Shown one piece after another: positions 1-8,639 of a DNA stretch of 64,000 nt. The notes under the pieces are model-generated. The model did no database searches. It saw only the letters and a program-made list of their open reading frames with translations, and was not told where the DNA came from. The DNA comes from Devosia soli (GTDB lineage: Bacteria > Pseudomonadota > Alphaproteobacteria > Rhizobiales > Devosiaceae). The DNA is taken from contig NZ_LAJG01000048.1 of the NCBI RefSeq assembly GCF_000970455.1, forward strand, positions 1-64,000. Reading direction: 5' to 3'. Numbering within the stretch: position 1 is the first letter of the stretch; every line of letters begins with the position of its first letter. The position numbers and the translations under genes were made by a program.

Positions 1-57
1 AAGCGCGCCATCGCCGTGGCTGGTGTTGCCTCCACCCTCAAGGCGATAACAGGATGA
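1..57 (+). CDS. C-terminal end of an unidentified protein (partial)
   Basis: Frame 1 is open from the window edge and ends at a TGA at 55-57, giving an 18-residue tail that reads KRAIAVAGVASTLKAITG. The tail is too short to assign to a family. It could be chance read-through, since high-GC sequence keeps frames open; the only support is the lack of another gene here. The stretch 58-295 downstream shows no convincing gene. Confidence 0.25.
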   Translation, partial: KRAIAVAGVASTLKAITG

Positions 58-295
58 AGGGCGCTGACGCGCGCCGTCGCAAAACAAGCTGAGCCATCAG
101 CCGCGCCGAGTTCTCACACAGCCTCGGGTCGGATGCAGACCACCACTCTAGGGTGACTTTCTGCCAGTCCGTTTTGGCGTAATCTGTGCGAGCGGACGTA
201 GCGCCCGCGCGACACAAAGAGCCGTTCCGCCGTCAGGCCGCGATCTATCAGCATCCCCTGCTGTGCGGAGTGCGGAACGCGCGTCGACCGCATGC

Positions 296-745
296 CTATT
301 TCACGATGAGCACCGGCACCTTGGACGCCGCCAACACCGCCGCCGCCTGACTTCCAAGTATGAGCCGCTGAAGCCCGCGCCGCCCGTGTGAGCCCATCAC
401 GACCAGGTCGCATCCAAGCTTTTCTGCCGTCTCGAGAATGGCATCGGATGCGCGCATCCCGGGGACGTAGGCATCGTTCATCTCGATACCAGCGGCGACC
501 GCCTTGGCACGGGCGGCCTTTAGTATGCCGGAGGCCTCCGCAGAGTAGGCCACCTCCAGTTTGTCGATCAGGGACTTGGCGTCGATCGTCCCGAAGCCGC
601 CGGTACCGAGACCGGTCTCGATCGGATCCGTGGAAGTGACGACCGTCACCCTGGAGCCGTTCGGCTTCGCCATTTGAAGGCCAAGGTCCAAAGCCTTCCC
701 GGCAAGGTCCGATCCGTCGAAAGCGATCATGATGTGTGCGAACAT
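296..745 (-). CDS. Universal stress protein, UspA family
   Basis: This is a 149-residue cytoplasmic single-domain Usp of normal family length. It starts with the typical FAHIMIAFDGSDLAGKAL strand-helix. The C-terminal third carries the nucleotide-binding pattern G-x2-G-x9-G-S (GSHGRRGLQRLILGS, about residues 117-131), followed by VPVLIVK, so it is likely an ATP-binding Usp. Such proteins support survival under stress or growth arrest; the exact role here is unknown. It lies next to a DUF305 gene on the same strand, in a region that looks like an integrated element. Confidence 0.9.
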   Translation of the reverse strand: MFAHIMIAFDGSDLAGKALDLGLQMAKPNGSRVTVVTSTDPIETGLGTGGFGTIDAKSLIDKLEVAYSAEASGILKAARAKAVAAGIEMNDAYVPGMRASDAILETAEKLGCDLVVMGSHGRRGLQRLILGSQAAAVLAASKVPVLIVK

Positions 746-778
746 TGCTGCCTGTCCTTTCTTCGAGGGTATGGATGA

Positions 779-1246
779 TTACTCGGTCCGACCGGCGCCG
801 GCACCTGCAGCTTCCCGGGTCAGCCACGCCTGCATCTCGGCGATCTCCACCTGCTGGGTGGTAATGATCTCCTGCGCGAACATCCTAATCCAGGGATCGT
901 CGCTGAACTGCTGGGCGACCTGCGCCATCTCGACCGCTCCCTGATGGTGCGGGATCATCGAACAGACGAACGCCGTCTGGAAGTCTTCCGCTGTCATGCC
1001 GCGCATCATATCGGAGTGCATCGGCTCCATGGTCTGCAGCAGGGCGGCATGGCCCTCGTCCGCGGAAGTCGCCATCATGTCGATGTGCTCCTGCATGGAG
1101 GCTCCGCCGTGGTCGGCATGCGCGTCGCCGCAGATGTCCGGAAGCGGCAGGGCCGCCGCGACGTTGGCGGGCTGGTCGCGCACCACCAGCGCGCCGACGA
1201 ATGCCGCGGCGAGTACGGCTGCCGCAGCCCAACTCAGGTAGTTCAT
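779..1246 (-). CDS. DUF305 family exported protein
   Basis: The preferred ATG at 1246 starts MNYLSWAAAAVLAAAFVG, an N-terminal signal/anchor segment, and has a purine-rich GGAAGGA site upstream. The product is about 155 residues. The DUF305 signature is clear: HADHGG near residue 45, HSDMMRGM in the middle and MIPHHQGAVEMAQ near residue 95. The family is ferritin-like, His/Met rich, periplasmic, and often found near copper or metal genes; the biochemical function is not established. A longer frame to 1315 lacks a better start. It lies 33 bases upstream of the Usp gene and is probably co-transcribed with it. Confidence 0.85.
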   Translation of the reverse strand: MNYLSWAAAAVLAAAFVGALVVRDQPANVAAALPLPDICGDAHADHGGASMQEHIDMMATSADEGHAALLQTMEPMHSDMMRGMTAEDFQTAFVCSMIPHHQGAVEMAQVAQQFSDDPWIRMFAQEIITTQQVEIAEMQAWLTREAAGAGAGRTE

Positions 1247-1340
1247 CTCTTCGGTCCTTCCTTCACTTCGGCAACCCTGCACCAACGAAAGGGATTTGCG
1301 CTTGATCCAGATCAAACATGCATCGGCAGTGCATGTTTAA

Positions 1341-2564
1341 GTGTCCACACCTGCAGGGATGCAGCAACAGATGGAGCTTAAAGTGACTCTCGATAGAAGT
1401 GGTACGCAGGGAACGGGATGGGGACGGCTTGGCCGGCTTGCTGTCGGTGCCCCCATCGTTTCCACGGTGGCGGCCCTCCTCGCCGCGACGCCGGCGCATG
1501 CACACGTGAAGTGGTTCGCGCCATATGTTGTCGGCGCGGCGCCGGCACCGATCTCCGAGACTTTGGCCAACGGCTGGTTCTGGATGGGCATCGTGCTGGT
1601 ACTCGTCTTTTTCGCGGTGACCGTCGTGGTGGAACGCAGCCCGGCAGGCACGACGATCGGTACAGTGCTGGATCGCTTCACGAGTCCCCTGTGGCTCCGC
1701 TCGGACGACTTCATGAGGGCCATCATCGGCGCCTTCTTTGTTGCCGTCTTCGCGGTCGGCGGCGTATATCTCACGCCGGACCTGCAGACGCCCAACGAAT
1801 GGGTATCGTGGCTCCAGCTGCTGATCGCCCTCCTGGTGTTCTCGCGTAAGACCATGCCGCTGGCCGCCGCCGGCATCATCGGGCTTTGGGTCATCGCGCT
1901 ACGCGACTACGACTTCTTCCACCTGCTCGACTACCTGGCGTTGGGCGTGGGCGTGGCCGGCTACTTGGCGTTGGCAGCCTTCCCCGAGAGCAAGTACTAC
2001 CAATACCGCTTCGCGGTGCTCCGCTGGGGCGTGGCCATTGCCCTTATGTGGTCGAGTCTCGAGAAGTTCGCCTATGCGGAGTGGTTCCACCCGCTGGTGG
2101 AAGAGCGTCCGTTCCTGACCTTCGGCATGCCGCGTGACACCTTCATCCCGATGGCCGGCGTCGCCGAGTTCACCATGGGCTTCGGTCTCCTCTGGACGGC
2201 ACTCATCCGCCGGCTGTCGGCGATCGCGCTGATCATCATTTTCACGGCCGCCGTCTATCCCTTCGGCCGCATCGACCTCGTCGGCCACGCGCTGATCATG
2301 GGCACGCTGTTCCTGATCGCCGCCGATCCGACCCCGTCGGGCCTCAAGCTCAAGGGCCTGGTGCCGGCCATCGGCAGCGTTCCTGCAGGCCTACTCGCCG
2401 CTTTGGTGATCATCGCCGGCAGCTACTGGACCCTGCACGGCGCTTTCTACGACTACGGAGCCGCCCAGCCCGTCGTCACCGCGCCCGACGGCGAACTGCT
2501 GACGCATATGCCGAACGCGGAGCATCCGCACGGCATGGCCGTCCCCGAGATCACCGCGCAGTAG
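1341..2564 (+). CDS. DoxX-like polytopic membrane protein
   Basis: The predicted protein has 407 residues from a GTG at 1341; in-frame ATGs at 1359 and 1371 are alternative starts. After a hydrophobic leader ending in ATPAHAHVKWFAPYV come about nine to ten hydrophobic segments. The central part (about residues 215-330) has the DoxX-like pattern: WSSLEKFAYAEW, GMPRDTFIPMAGVAEFTMG, then FGRIDLVGHALIMG. The soluble tail ends in His-rich HMPNAEHPHGM. The role is unknown; DoxX relatives are tied to redox and membrane stress. A perfect hairpin follows the stop. Confidence 0.75.
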   Translation: MSTPAGMQQQMELKVTLDRSGTQGTGWGRLGRLAVGAPIVSTVAALLAATPAHAHVKWFAPYVVGAAPAPISETLANGWFWMGIVLVLVFFAVTVVVERSPAGTTIGTVLDRFTSPLWLRSDDFMRAIIGAFFVAVFAVGGVYLTPDLQTPNEWVSWLQLLIALLVFSRKTMPLAAAGIIGLWVIALRDYDFFHLLDYLALGVGVAGYLALAAFPESKYYQYRFAVLRWGVAIALMWSSLEKFAYAEWFHPLVEERPFLTFGMPRDTFIPMAGVAEFTMGFGLLWTALIRRLSAIALIIIFTAAVYPFGRIDLVGHALIMGTLFLIAADPTPSGLKLKGLVPAIGSVPAGLLAALVIIAGSYWTLHGAFYDYGAAQPVVTAPDGELLTHMPNAEHPHGMAVPEITAQ

Positions 2565-2572
2565 TCAGGACG

Positions 2573-2596
2573 ACGGCCCCGCTTCGGCGGGGCCGT
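2573..2596 (+). terminator. Rho-independent terminator-like hairpin after the DoxX-like gene
   Basis: A perfect 10-bp stem (acggccccgc / gcggggccgt) closes a TTCG tetraloop just after the stop at 2564 and before the regulator start at 2616. The T-tract is weak (tcccatca), so termination may be partial and the Rrf2 gene could be partly co-transcribed. Confidence 0.65.
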
Positions 2597-2615
2597 TCCC
2601 ATCAGGGAGTATCTC

Positions 2616-3074
2616 GTGCGTCTGACCCAATTCACCGACTTCGCGCTCCGGCTCCTGATCGATCTGGCGCGGGAGACTTCCGGGAAGCGGACCACCATAG
2701 CGGAAGCCTCCCGGCGCCTCGACATCCCTATCAACCATCTCACCAAGATCGCGCATCGTCTCGCCAAGGCGAACCTACTCAAGACGAGCCGGGGGCGTTT
2801 GGGAGGACTTGCCCTTTCCCGACCGGCGGAAAGCATAACTGTCGGCCAGGTCGTGCGCGTCACGGAACCTGACTTCGCACTGGTTGGATGCATGGCGGGT
2901 CAAGACTGCTCACTTGCTCCCGGATGTGGTCTCGCTCCCGTTCTCGACACCGCTCTCATGACGTTCCTGCGCGTTACCGACAAAGCCACTCTGGCCGATA
3001 TTGCCCATTCTCCACAACGCACCGGTACTGCTGATAGTCTCGACCCGTTCGGGGAGAAGAACCCATGTGGCTAA
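2616..3074 (+). CDS. nsrR: Rrf2-family Fe-S transcriptional regulator, NsrR-like
   Basis: The product is a 152-residue winged-helix regulator. MRLTQFTDFALRLLIDLA at the start and the helix LDIPINHLTKIAHRLAKANLL are typical of NsrR. Three cysteines in CMAGQDCSLAPGC (about residues 92-104) match the cluster ligands of NsrR/IscR-type proteins, so it probably senses nitric oxide or iron-sulfur status. Its target is not visible; the neighbouring DoxX-like gene or the downstream channel remnant are candidates. IscR or RirA identity is less likely because the N-terminal wording follows NsrR. Confidence 0.85.
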   Translation: MRLTQFTDFALRLLIDLARETSGKRTTIAEASRRLDIPINHLTKIAHRLAKANLLKTSRGRLGGLALSRPAESITVGQVVRVTEPDFALVGCMAGQDCSLAPGCGLAPVLDTALMTFLRVTDKATLADIAHSPQRTGTADSLDPFGEKNPCG

Positions 3075-3330
3075 ACCTGATCGTCGGAAGTCTGGTCATC
3101 TGCTGCACCGTTCTGATCCACGTCTCCGGTCTGCTGGCACTCTCCCGCGCAACTTCATTGGTGGACGTCGAGCGGTTGGGACAGCTGCCCAAAATCGTCC
3201 TGCTCACCGCAGTGGTCTTCGGCTTGTCATTACGGTCGGAGTGGAGATATGGCTCTGAGCCGCGATCTACTGGACGTTAGGGGTGACCGGTGACTTCGCT
3301 GGCGCTGGTCGCCGCGCCATAATCCTGTCA
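3065..3330 (+). pseudogene. Broken two-TM ion channel (potassium-channel-like) gene remnant
   Basis: From the ATG at 3065 (overlapping the nsrR end by 10 bases) the frame reads MWLNLIVGSLVICCTVLIHV, typical of the first membrane helix of small ion-channel proteins. Near 3225 the family-like sequence moves into another frame (VITVGVEIWL), then meets an in-frame TGA where Trp is expected, and continues AAIYWTLGVTGDF. A channel of this family would read VEIWLWA, then a pore loop; the pore (TxGYGD) is absent downstream. So the gene carries a frameshift, a stop and a 3' deletion. The right limit is approximate. Confidence 0.6.
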
Positions 3331-3466
3331 CGCCCCTGGGCTGAACGGCTCAGGCGCGTTCTGAGCGTCTGCTTTCGGAAATTTTCCCAGCTGCTCTCCG
3401 TGACCGAAATGGGGTCGAGTGCTGCCGTTGCACATCCGAGATTGAACGGCAGTTATCTCGCTTCAT

Positions 3467-4477
3467 GTGCCTGAAAGCGGACAGACCGCTAACGGCCCAA
3501 TCATGCCGATAAGCGGGCGCGCTTTGAACGATGGCTTTCGCAAAGCCGTCTCGTACGATCCGATGGCGCAGTCCGGAGCGGTCCTTATCCGCGGCTCATC
3601 ATGCCGAGATTATACCGAGTTCCGGACCAGCACGGCGCGATCGAACATGGAGCACGCCAAGACTGAGGCGAAGCGCTCCCGTACCGTGTCGATCGGCACG
3701 GTTCGGCGCGAGCTGGGGGTTTTGTCCGCCGCCATCAACTATTGGCATAAGGAGCACGGCCCGCTCGATAGCGTACCGGTTGTGACGCGCCCACAGCCGC
3801 CGGAGCCGAAGGCCGATGTCGTCCGCAACCGGTCGGAAATGGCGCGGCTATTGGCCGGCGCCTTGGGCTGGTATGAATTGCGCTGGACGGACTTGCAGAC
3901 GCACAAAGAACACCGGCAATGGCGCCGGGATCGCGAGGCGATCAATCGACACACCGCGCGCTTTATCGTCATCGGGCGCTACACGGCCAATCGCCCAGGT
4001 GCAACGCTCAAGCTGCACTGGATGGCGAACACCGTTGGCGGGTGGCCCGATCTCGAGCGAGAGATTATGTTCAGGAAGAGCGCCGATAGGGCTGAGACGA
4101 AGAAGCGTCAGCCGTCAGTTCGCATGGGGCGGGCGCTTCTTGCCCACATGCGCAGATGGCGCGCAATGGATGAGCGCGCTCGACAGGAAGAGACGGAGCG
4201 CACAGGCGAGCCGTCGAACAATTTCCTGGCCGTGGTTCATCGGAAGGGGAGGCCGATCAAGGATATCGGCAAGTTCTTTGTCACTGCTCTGGATTATGCG
4301 GGGTTGTCCCGCACCTTCACCCCGCACATTTTGCGCCACACGCGCGTGACATGGTGGGTGGAAGCCGGTTTGCCGATCGAGGAAGTTGCCGACGCGGCAG
4401 GCATGACGACAGAGATGGTGGAGAAGGTTTACTGGCATCGGAGCCCGCATTTCCAAAAACGTGCGGCCGAAGCGTGA
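3467..4477 (+). CDS. Tyrosine-type site-specific integrase, probably 5'-damaged remnant
   Basis: The catalytic half is well preserved: YTANRPGATLKLHW holds the first Arg, HILRHTRVTWWVEAG holds the H-x-x-R box, and VYWHRSPHFQK holds the nucleophilic Tyr. Upstream, GTVRRELGVLSAAINY matches the core-binding domain of phage or ICE integrases. The first roughly 45 residues, read from a GTG at 3467, do not look like an integrase N-terminus, and a family-like stretch (DKRARFERWLS) lies in another frame near 3510-3545, so a frameshift or deletion is likely. It ends 62 bases from tRNA-Arg, the usual attachment site for such enzymes. Confidence 0.75.
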   Translation: MPESGQTANGPIMPISGRALNDGFRKAVSYDPMAQSGAVLIRGSSCRDYTEFRTSTARSNMEHAKTEAKRSRTVSIGTVRRELGVLSAAINYWHKEHGPLDSVPVVTRPQPPEPKADVVRNRSEMARLLAGALGWYELRWTDLQTHKEHRQWRRDREAINRHTARFIVIGRYTANRPGATLKLHWMANTVGGWPDLEREIMFRKSADRAETKKRQPSVRMGRALLAHMRRWRAMDERARQEETERTGEPSNNFLAVVHRKGRPIKDIGKFFVTALDYAGLSRTFTPHILRHTRVTWWVEAGLPIEEVADAAGMTTEMVEKVYWHRSPHFQKRAAEA

Positions 4478-4539
4478 ACATGAAACTGTGCGGAAAATGT
4501 GCGCCGAAAACAGTTCGGTCCGCTAAGTCATTGAAAGTA

Positions 4540-4616
<77 letters not shown>

Positions 4617-4768
4617 AGGCCGGATTCGGGGACGGGCCCCGAGGAATGGGCGCAAACTAGTCGAAGGGGGCGCGTTGTGCAACGGGGTTTCGGATGCTCT
4701 TTGGGTAGCATCACGTTAGCATTGAGATAGCCTTCGGGCGGAATAGGTTATCGATCGGGGAACACGGA

Positions 4769-5383
4769 ATGAGCGGAACCTTGCCCGGCCCGGATGGGCA
4801 TGAGCGCTGCAGCTGGTGCGCGGGGGCACCCGAATTTGTGCCCTATCACGATCACGAATGGGGCTTTCCGGTCAGCGACGATCGCCGGCTTTTCGAAAAG
4901 CTCTGCCTCGAGGGATTCCAATCCGGCCTCAGCTGGCGGACGATCCTCAACAAGCGCGAGGCATTTCGCGCTGGCTTTGCCAATTTCGAGATCGATGCGG
5001 TGGCGCAATTTACCGAAGCCGATGTCGAGCGGCTCCTGCAGGATAAGGGCATCGTACGGCACCGGGGAAAGATTGCGGCCGCGATCAACAATGCCAAGCG
5101 CGCGCAGGAGCTGATTGCCGAGGCGGGGTCGATCGCGGCTTTCGTCTGGCGCTATGAGGTGCCCGAAGGCGAGGCCCCTCCCCCGCAGAGCCAGACGACG
5201 AGCCCGGAGGCTATTGCGCTGTCGAAGGGGCTGAAGAAGCGCGGCTGGGCCTTTGTGGGGCCGACGACGGCCTTTGCCTTCATGCAGGCCATGGGGCTGG
5301 TCAATGACCATGCGCTGGGCTGCGTGAGCCGGGAAAGGGCGACGGCGGAACGCGCGGCGTTCAAGGTTCCGGGCCGGGTGTAA
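4769..5383 (+). CDS. tag: DNA-3-methyladenine glycosylase I
   Basis: This 204-residue protein is the monofunctional Tag glycosylase, which removes 3-methyladenine from alkylated DNA. Visible hallmarks are RCSWCAG near the start, YHDHEWGFPV (about residues 26-35), FEKLCLEGFQSGLSWRTIL and the C-terminal GLVNDHALGC. The N-terminal Cys and His and the C-terminal His and Cys fit the structural zinc ligands known in E. coli Tag. Length is normal for the family. It is a single gene between the tRNA and the convergent RND genes. Confidence 0.95.
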   Translation: MSGTLPGPDGHERCSWCAGAPEFVPYHDHEWGFPVSDDRRLFEKLCLEGFQSGLSWRTILNKREAFRAGFANFEIDAVAQFTEADVERLLQDKGIVRHRGKIAAAINNAKRAQELIAEAGSIAAFVWRYEVPEGEAPPPQSQTTSPEAIALSKGLKKRGWAFVGPTTAFAFMQAMGLVNDHALGCVSRERATAERAAFKVPGRV

Positions 5384-5455
5384 GGCCCCCTCCCAACCTC
5401 GCCCCAAAGGGGGATGGGTTGCATCGAGTTTGGGAGCTGATCCAGCCCAAAACTA

Positions 5456-5481
5456 AATAGCCCGGCTTTCGCCGGGCTATG
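5456..5481 (-). terminator. Terminator hairpin between tag and the RND operon
   Basis: The inverted repeat atagcccggc / gccgggctat forms a strong stem 24 bases past the permease stop at 5505, in the gap between convergent genes. On the minus strand it is followed by TTTAGTTTTGGG, a modest T-rich tail, so it best serves the RND operon. Confidence 0.65.
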
Positions 5482-5504
5482 TGGGGAGCAGTGTGTCCCA
5501 AAAA

Positions 5505-8500
5505 CTACTCCGCCGGCTTGGCCTCGGCGTGTTCATGCTCGTGGTCATCCGGGGCCCTGGGCGTGAAGCGGCGGGTAAAGCGGCTGAAGCTGTCGATATA
5601 GGTGAGGAGCACCGGCACGACGAGGAGGGTGAGAGCGGTGGAGCTGATGAGCCCGCCGATCACCGCATGGGCCATGGGCGCGTTCTGGCCTGAGCCTTCA
5701 TGCAGGCTCAGGGCCAGCGGCAGCATGCCGAAGATCATGGCGAGGGTCGTCATGATGATCGGGCGGAAGCGGGTAACGCCCGCTTCGACCAGCGCTTCAT
5801 AGAGATTCCAGCCATCGCGCACATGCTGATTGGCATTGTCGACGAGCAGGATCGCGTTTTTCACGACAAGACCCATCAACATGATGAAGCCGATGGCCGA
5901 ATACATGTTGAGCGTCGAGCCACCGACCAGAAGGCCCACCATGACGCCGATCAGCGCCAAGGGGAGCGAGCCCATGATGGCGATCGGCTGCAGGAAGCTG
6001 CCGAACTGGCTGGCGAGCACCAGATAGATGAAGATCACCGCCAGAAGCAATGCCGACCCCGCCGCACCGGCCGCATCCTGGATCTGCTCGACGTCGCCGC
6101 CAAAGGATGAACGATAGCCCGTCGGGAAATCGAGGGTGTTGATCGCCTGCTGCAATTGCGGCGTTATGGATCCCAGCTCAACGCCTTCGACATTGGCCTC
6201 GATGGTGACGCCGCGCTGCAGGTCCTGCCGGTTGATCGTTGCCGGGCCCGTGCTTTCGACCACATCGGCGACCTGGGATAAGGTGATGGTGCCGTTCTGG
6301 CCGGTGGCGATCGGCAGGTTGCCGATGGCGTCGATATCGTTCCGCAAGGCTTCCGGCAGGCGAACCACCACGGAGTAGACCTGACCATTTGGTGCGGTCC
6401 AATCGGAGACATCGTCACCACTGATGAGGGGCGCCATGGTCGAGGCGATTTGGGCGATCGACACGCCGAGATTGTCGGCAAGGTCGCGATTGATATTGAT
6501 GCCCACGACGGCCTGCGCGTCATCAAGGCTGGACTTGATGTCGATCAGCCCATCGATCTTGCCCAGTTCGCGCATCAGCTGGTCGCCGAGACGCTTGAGG
6601 ACAACAAAGCTGTCGCCATAAAGCGTGATCGAGACCGGGGCTGAGGAGCCGCCGAGACCCGAGGCCGCTGCCACTTCGAAAGTGGCGCCGGGCACGGCTT
6701 CAAGGGCGCGCCGCACCTCGGGCATGAATTCGATCGGCGTGATGTCCCGCTCTTCCTTGTCGACGAGGGTAACGGTCATCGTGCCCGAATTCTGGCCGGA
6801 GGCCTGAAGGCCACCGGCGACGGTCGAATAGGTCGTCTGGACAACGGGGAAGGCGCGAATGATGGTTTCGGCCTGCCGCATCTTTGCAGCTGTATATTCC
6901 TTGCTCGAACCTGCCGGCGTTTCGACGTTGATGGTGAAATTGCCATTGTCCGTCGCGGGAATGAATTCGACGCCAACGCGGGGAAAAAGGAAGAAGCTGC
7001 CAACGAAGGATAGAAGCGCGATCAGCAGCACGGTTTTGCGCCACTTGAGACCCCAGCGGATGACGTGGCGATACCCTTGGGTGATCCACTCGAACAAGCG
7101 ATCGAACTGCTGCACCGCTTTGCCGATCGGGCCGCGCTTGGCGTTGGGATTGGCGGCAGGATCATACCAGACGCTCGACATCATCGGATCGAGCGTGAAA
7201 GCGATGAAGAGCGAGATCAAGACAGCGACGGAAACGGTGACGCCGAACTGCAGGAAGAACCGGCCCATGATGCCGTCCATGAAGGCAACGGGCAAGAACA
7301 CAGCGACGATCGAGAGCGTCGTTGCCATGACGGCGAGGCCGATTTCATTGGTGCCGTCGAAGGCCGCCTGCCTATGGCTCTTGCCCATGTGCAGGTGCCG
7401 CGTGATGTTTTCACGAACCACGATGGCGTCGTCGATGAGAATACCGACGGCGAGCGACAGGGCCAGCAGCGTCATCATGTTGAGCGTAAAGCCCAGAAAA
7501 CTGAGCGCCACCATGGTGCCGATGATCGAAATCGGCAGGGTAAGCCCGGTGATGACGGTCGAGCGCCAGGAATTGAGGAAGAGGAACACGATGACGACGG
7601 CGAGCAGCGCGCCTTCGATCAGCATGTTCTGCACCGCATGGAAGGAATCTTCCACGGGCTTGGCATTATCGACCACGACCTCGATCTTGACCTCACCCTG
7701 AGGCAGTTCGTTGGCGAGGAGGTCATCGATGGTGTGGCGGATTTCCTCGGCAACGCCGACGGTATTGGCGCCCTGGGTTTTGAGGATATCGACCGCCAAC
7801 GCGCGCTCGCCATTGAGGATGGCAAGGCTCGAGGCTTCCCCGGTACCATCTTCGATGGTTGCGACATCGCGCAGGGTAACCGGCTGGCCCTCTTGGTTGC
7901 CGACGACGATATCGTAAAAGTCCTGCTGGTCTTCGAGGCGACCCAGAACCTGGATGGACTGGACGATACTGCCCTGCGTGATGGAGCCGGCTGCCAGATC
8001 CTTGTTGGCCGCTTGCAGGGCCTGGGTCACCGCGCTCGGCGTGATGTTAAAGGCCGTCAAGCGGTCCGGATCGATATTGATATTGAGTTGGCGCGGCACG
8101 CCGCCCACAACGCTGGCGCTGCCGACGCCGGCAATATTGGAAATGCGCTTGACGATGACGTCTTCGGTCAGCGCCGTGAGGTCGCGGTCGGAAAGCGTCG
8201 TCGAGCTGACGGCGAGCGACAGGATCGGCAGGGCTGACGGGTCAAAACGCAGCACCTGCGGCTCCCCTGCCCCGTCGGGCAGATTGGCCTTGACCGGATC
8301 GAGCTTGTCGCGAACGTCCTGCGCCTTTTGCTGCGAATCTTCTTCGAGGTTGAAGATCATCAGCACGAGAGCCTGGCCCGACTGGGCCGTCGACTGGATG
8401 GTGTCGAGACCGGCAATGGTGTTCACTGCCTCTTCGATCGGCTCGACGATGTCGGCTTCGACAGCTTCGGGCGAGGCGCCGGGATAGCTGACGACCACGG

Positions 8501-8636
8501 CGACGACCGGAAAATCGACGTCCGGCATCTGTTCGATGGGCAGGCGCTGATAAGAGTAGAAGCCGAAGACCACGATGGCCACCATGATCATGGTGGCAAA
8601 CACGGGGTGATTGACGCTGATGCGGGTCAGAAACAC
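5505..8636 (-). CDS. RND multidrug efflux permease (AcrB/HAE1 superfamily)
   Basis: The 1043-residue inner-membrane protein is of usual RND length with two repeats, each with one helix, a large periplasmic loop and a helix bundle. The start FLTRISVNHPVFATMIM is typical. The proton-relay aspartates sit in GILIDDAIVVREN (D402-D403). The second half has LMGLVVKNAILLVDNAN and a soluble acidic tail (DDHEHEHAEAK). It would pump drugs, solvents or metabolites driven by protons. It lies 3 bases downstream of its adaptor gene; no outer-membrane channel gene is present here. The substrate is unknown. Confidence 0.93.
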   Translation of the reverse strand: MFLTRISVNHPVFATMIMVAIVVFGFYSYQRLPIEQMPDVDFPVVAVVVSYPGASPEAVEADIVEPIEEAVNTIAGLDTIQSTAQSGQALVLMIFNLEEDSQQKAQDVRDKLDPVKANLPDGAGEPQVLRFDPSALPILSLAVSSTTLSDRDLTALTEDVIVKRISNIAGVGSASVVGGVPRQLNINIDPDRLTAFNITPSAVTQALQAANKDLAAGSITQGSIVQSIQVLGRLEDQQDFYDIVVGNQEGQPVTLRDVATIEDGTGEASSLAILNGERALAVDILKTQGANTVGVAEEIRHTIDDLLANELPQGEVKIEVVVDNAKPVEDSFHAVQNMLIEGALLAVVIVFLFLNSWRSTVITGLTLPISIIGTMVALSFLGFTLNMMTLLALSLAVGILIDDAIVVRENITRHLHMGKSHRQAAFDGTNEIGLAVMATTLSIVAVFLPVAFMDGIMGRFFLQFGVTVSVAVLISLFIAFTLDPMMSSVWYDPAANPNAKRGPIGKAVQQFDRLFEWITQGYRHVIRWGLKWRKTVLLIALLSFVGSFFLFPRVGVEFIPATDNGNFTINVETPAGSSKEYTAAKMRQAETIIRAFPVVQTTYSTVAGGLQASGQNSGTMTVTLVDKEERDITPIEFMPEVRRALEAVPGATFEVAAASGLGGSSAPVSITLYGDSFVVLKRLGDQLMRELGKIDGLIDIKSSLDDAQAVVGININRDLADNLGVSIAQIASTMAPLISGDDVSDWTAPNGQVYSVVVRLPEALRNDIDAIGNLPIATGQNGTITLSQVADVVESTGPATINRQDLQRGVTIEANVEGVELGSITPQLQQAINTLDFPTGYRSSFGGDVEQIQDAAGAAGSALLLAVIFIYLVLASQFGSFLQPIAIMGSLPLALIGVMVGLLVGGSTLNMYSAIGFIMLMGLVVKNAILLVDNANQHVRDGWNLYEALVEAGVTRFRPIIMTTLAMIFGMLPLALSLHEGSGQNAPMAHAVIGGLISSTALTLLVVPVLLTYIDSFSRFTRRFTPRAPDDHEHEHAEAKPAE

Positions 8637-8639
8637 TGT

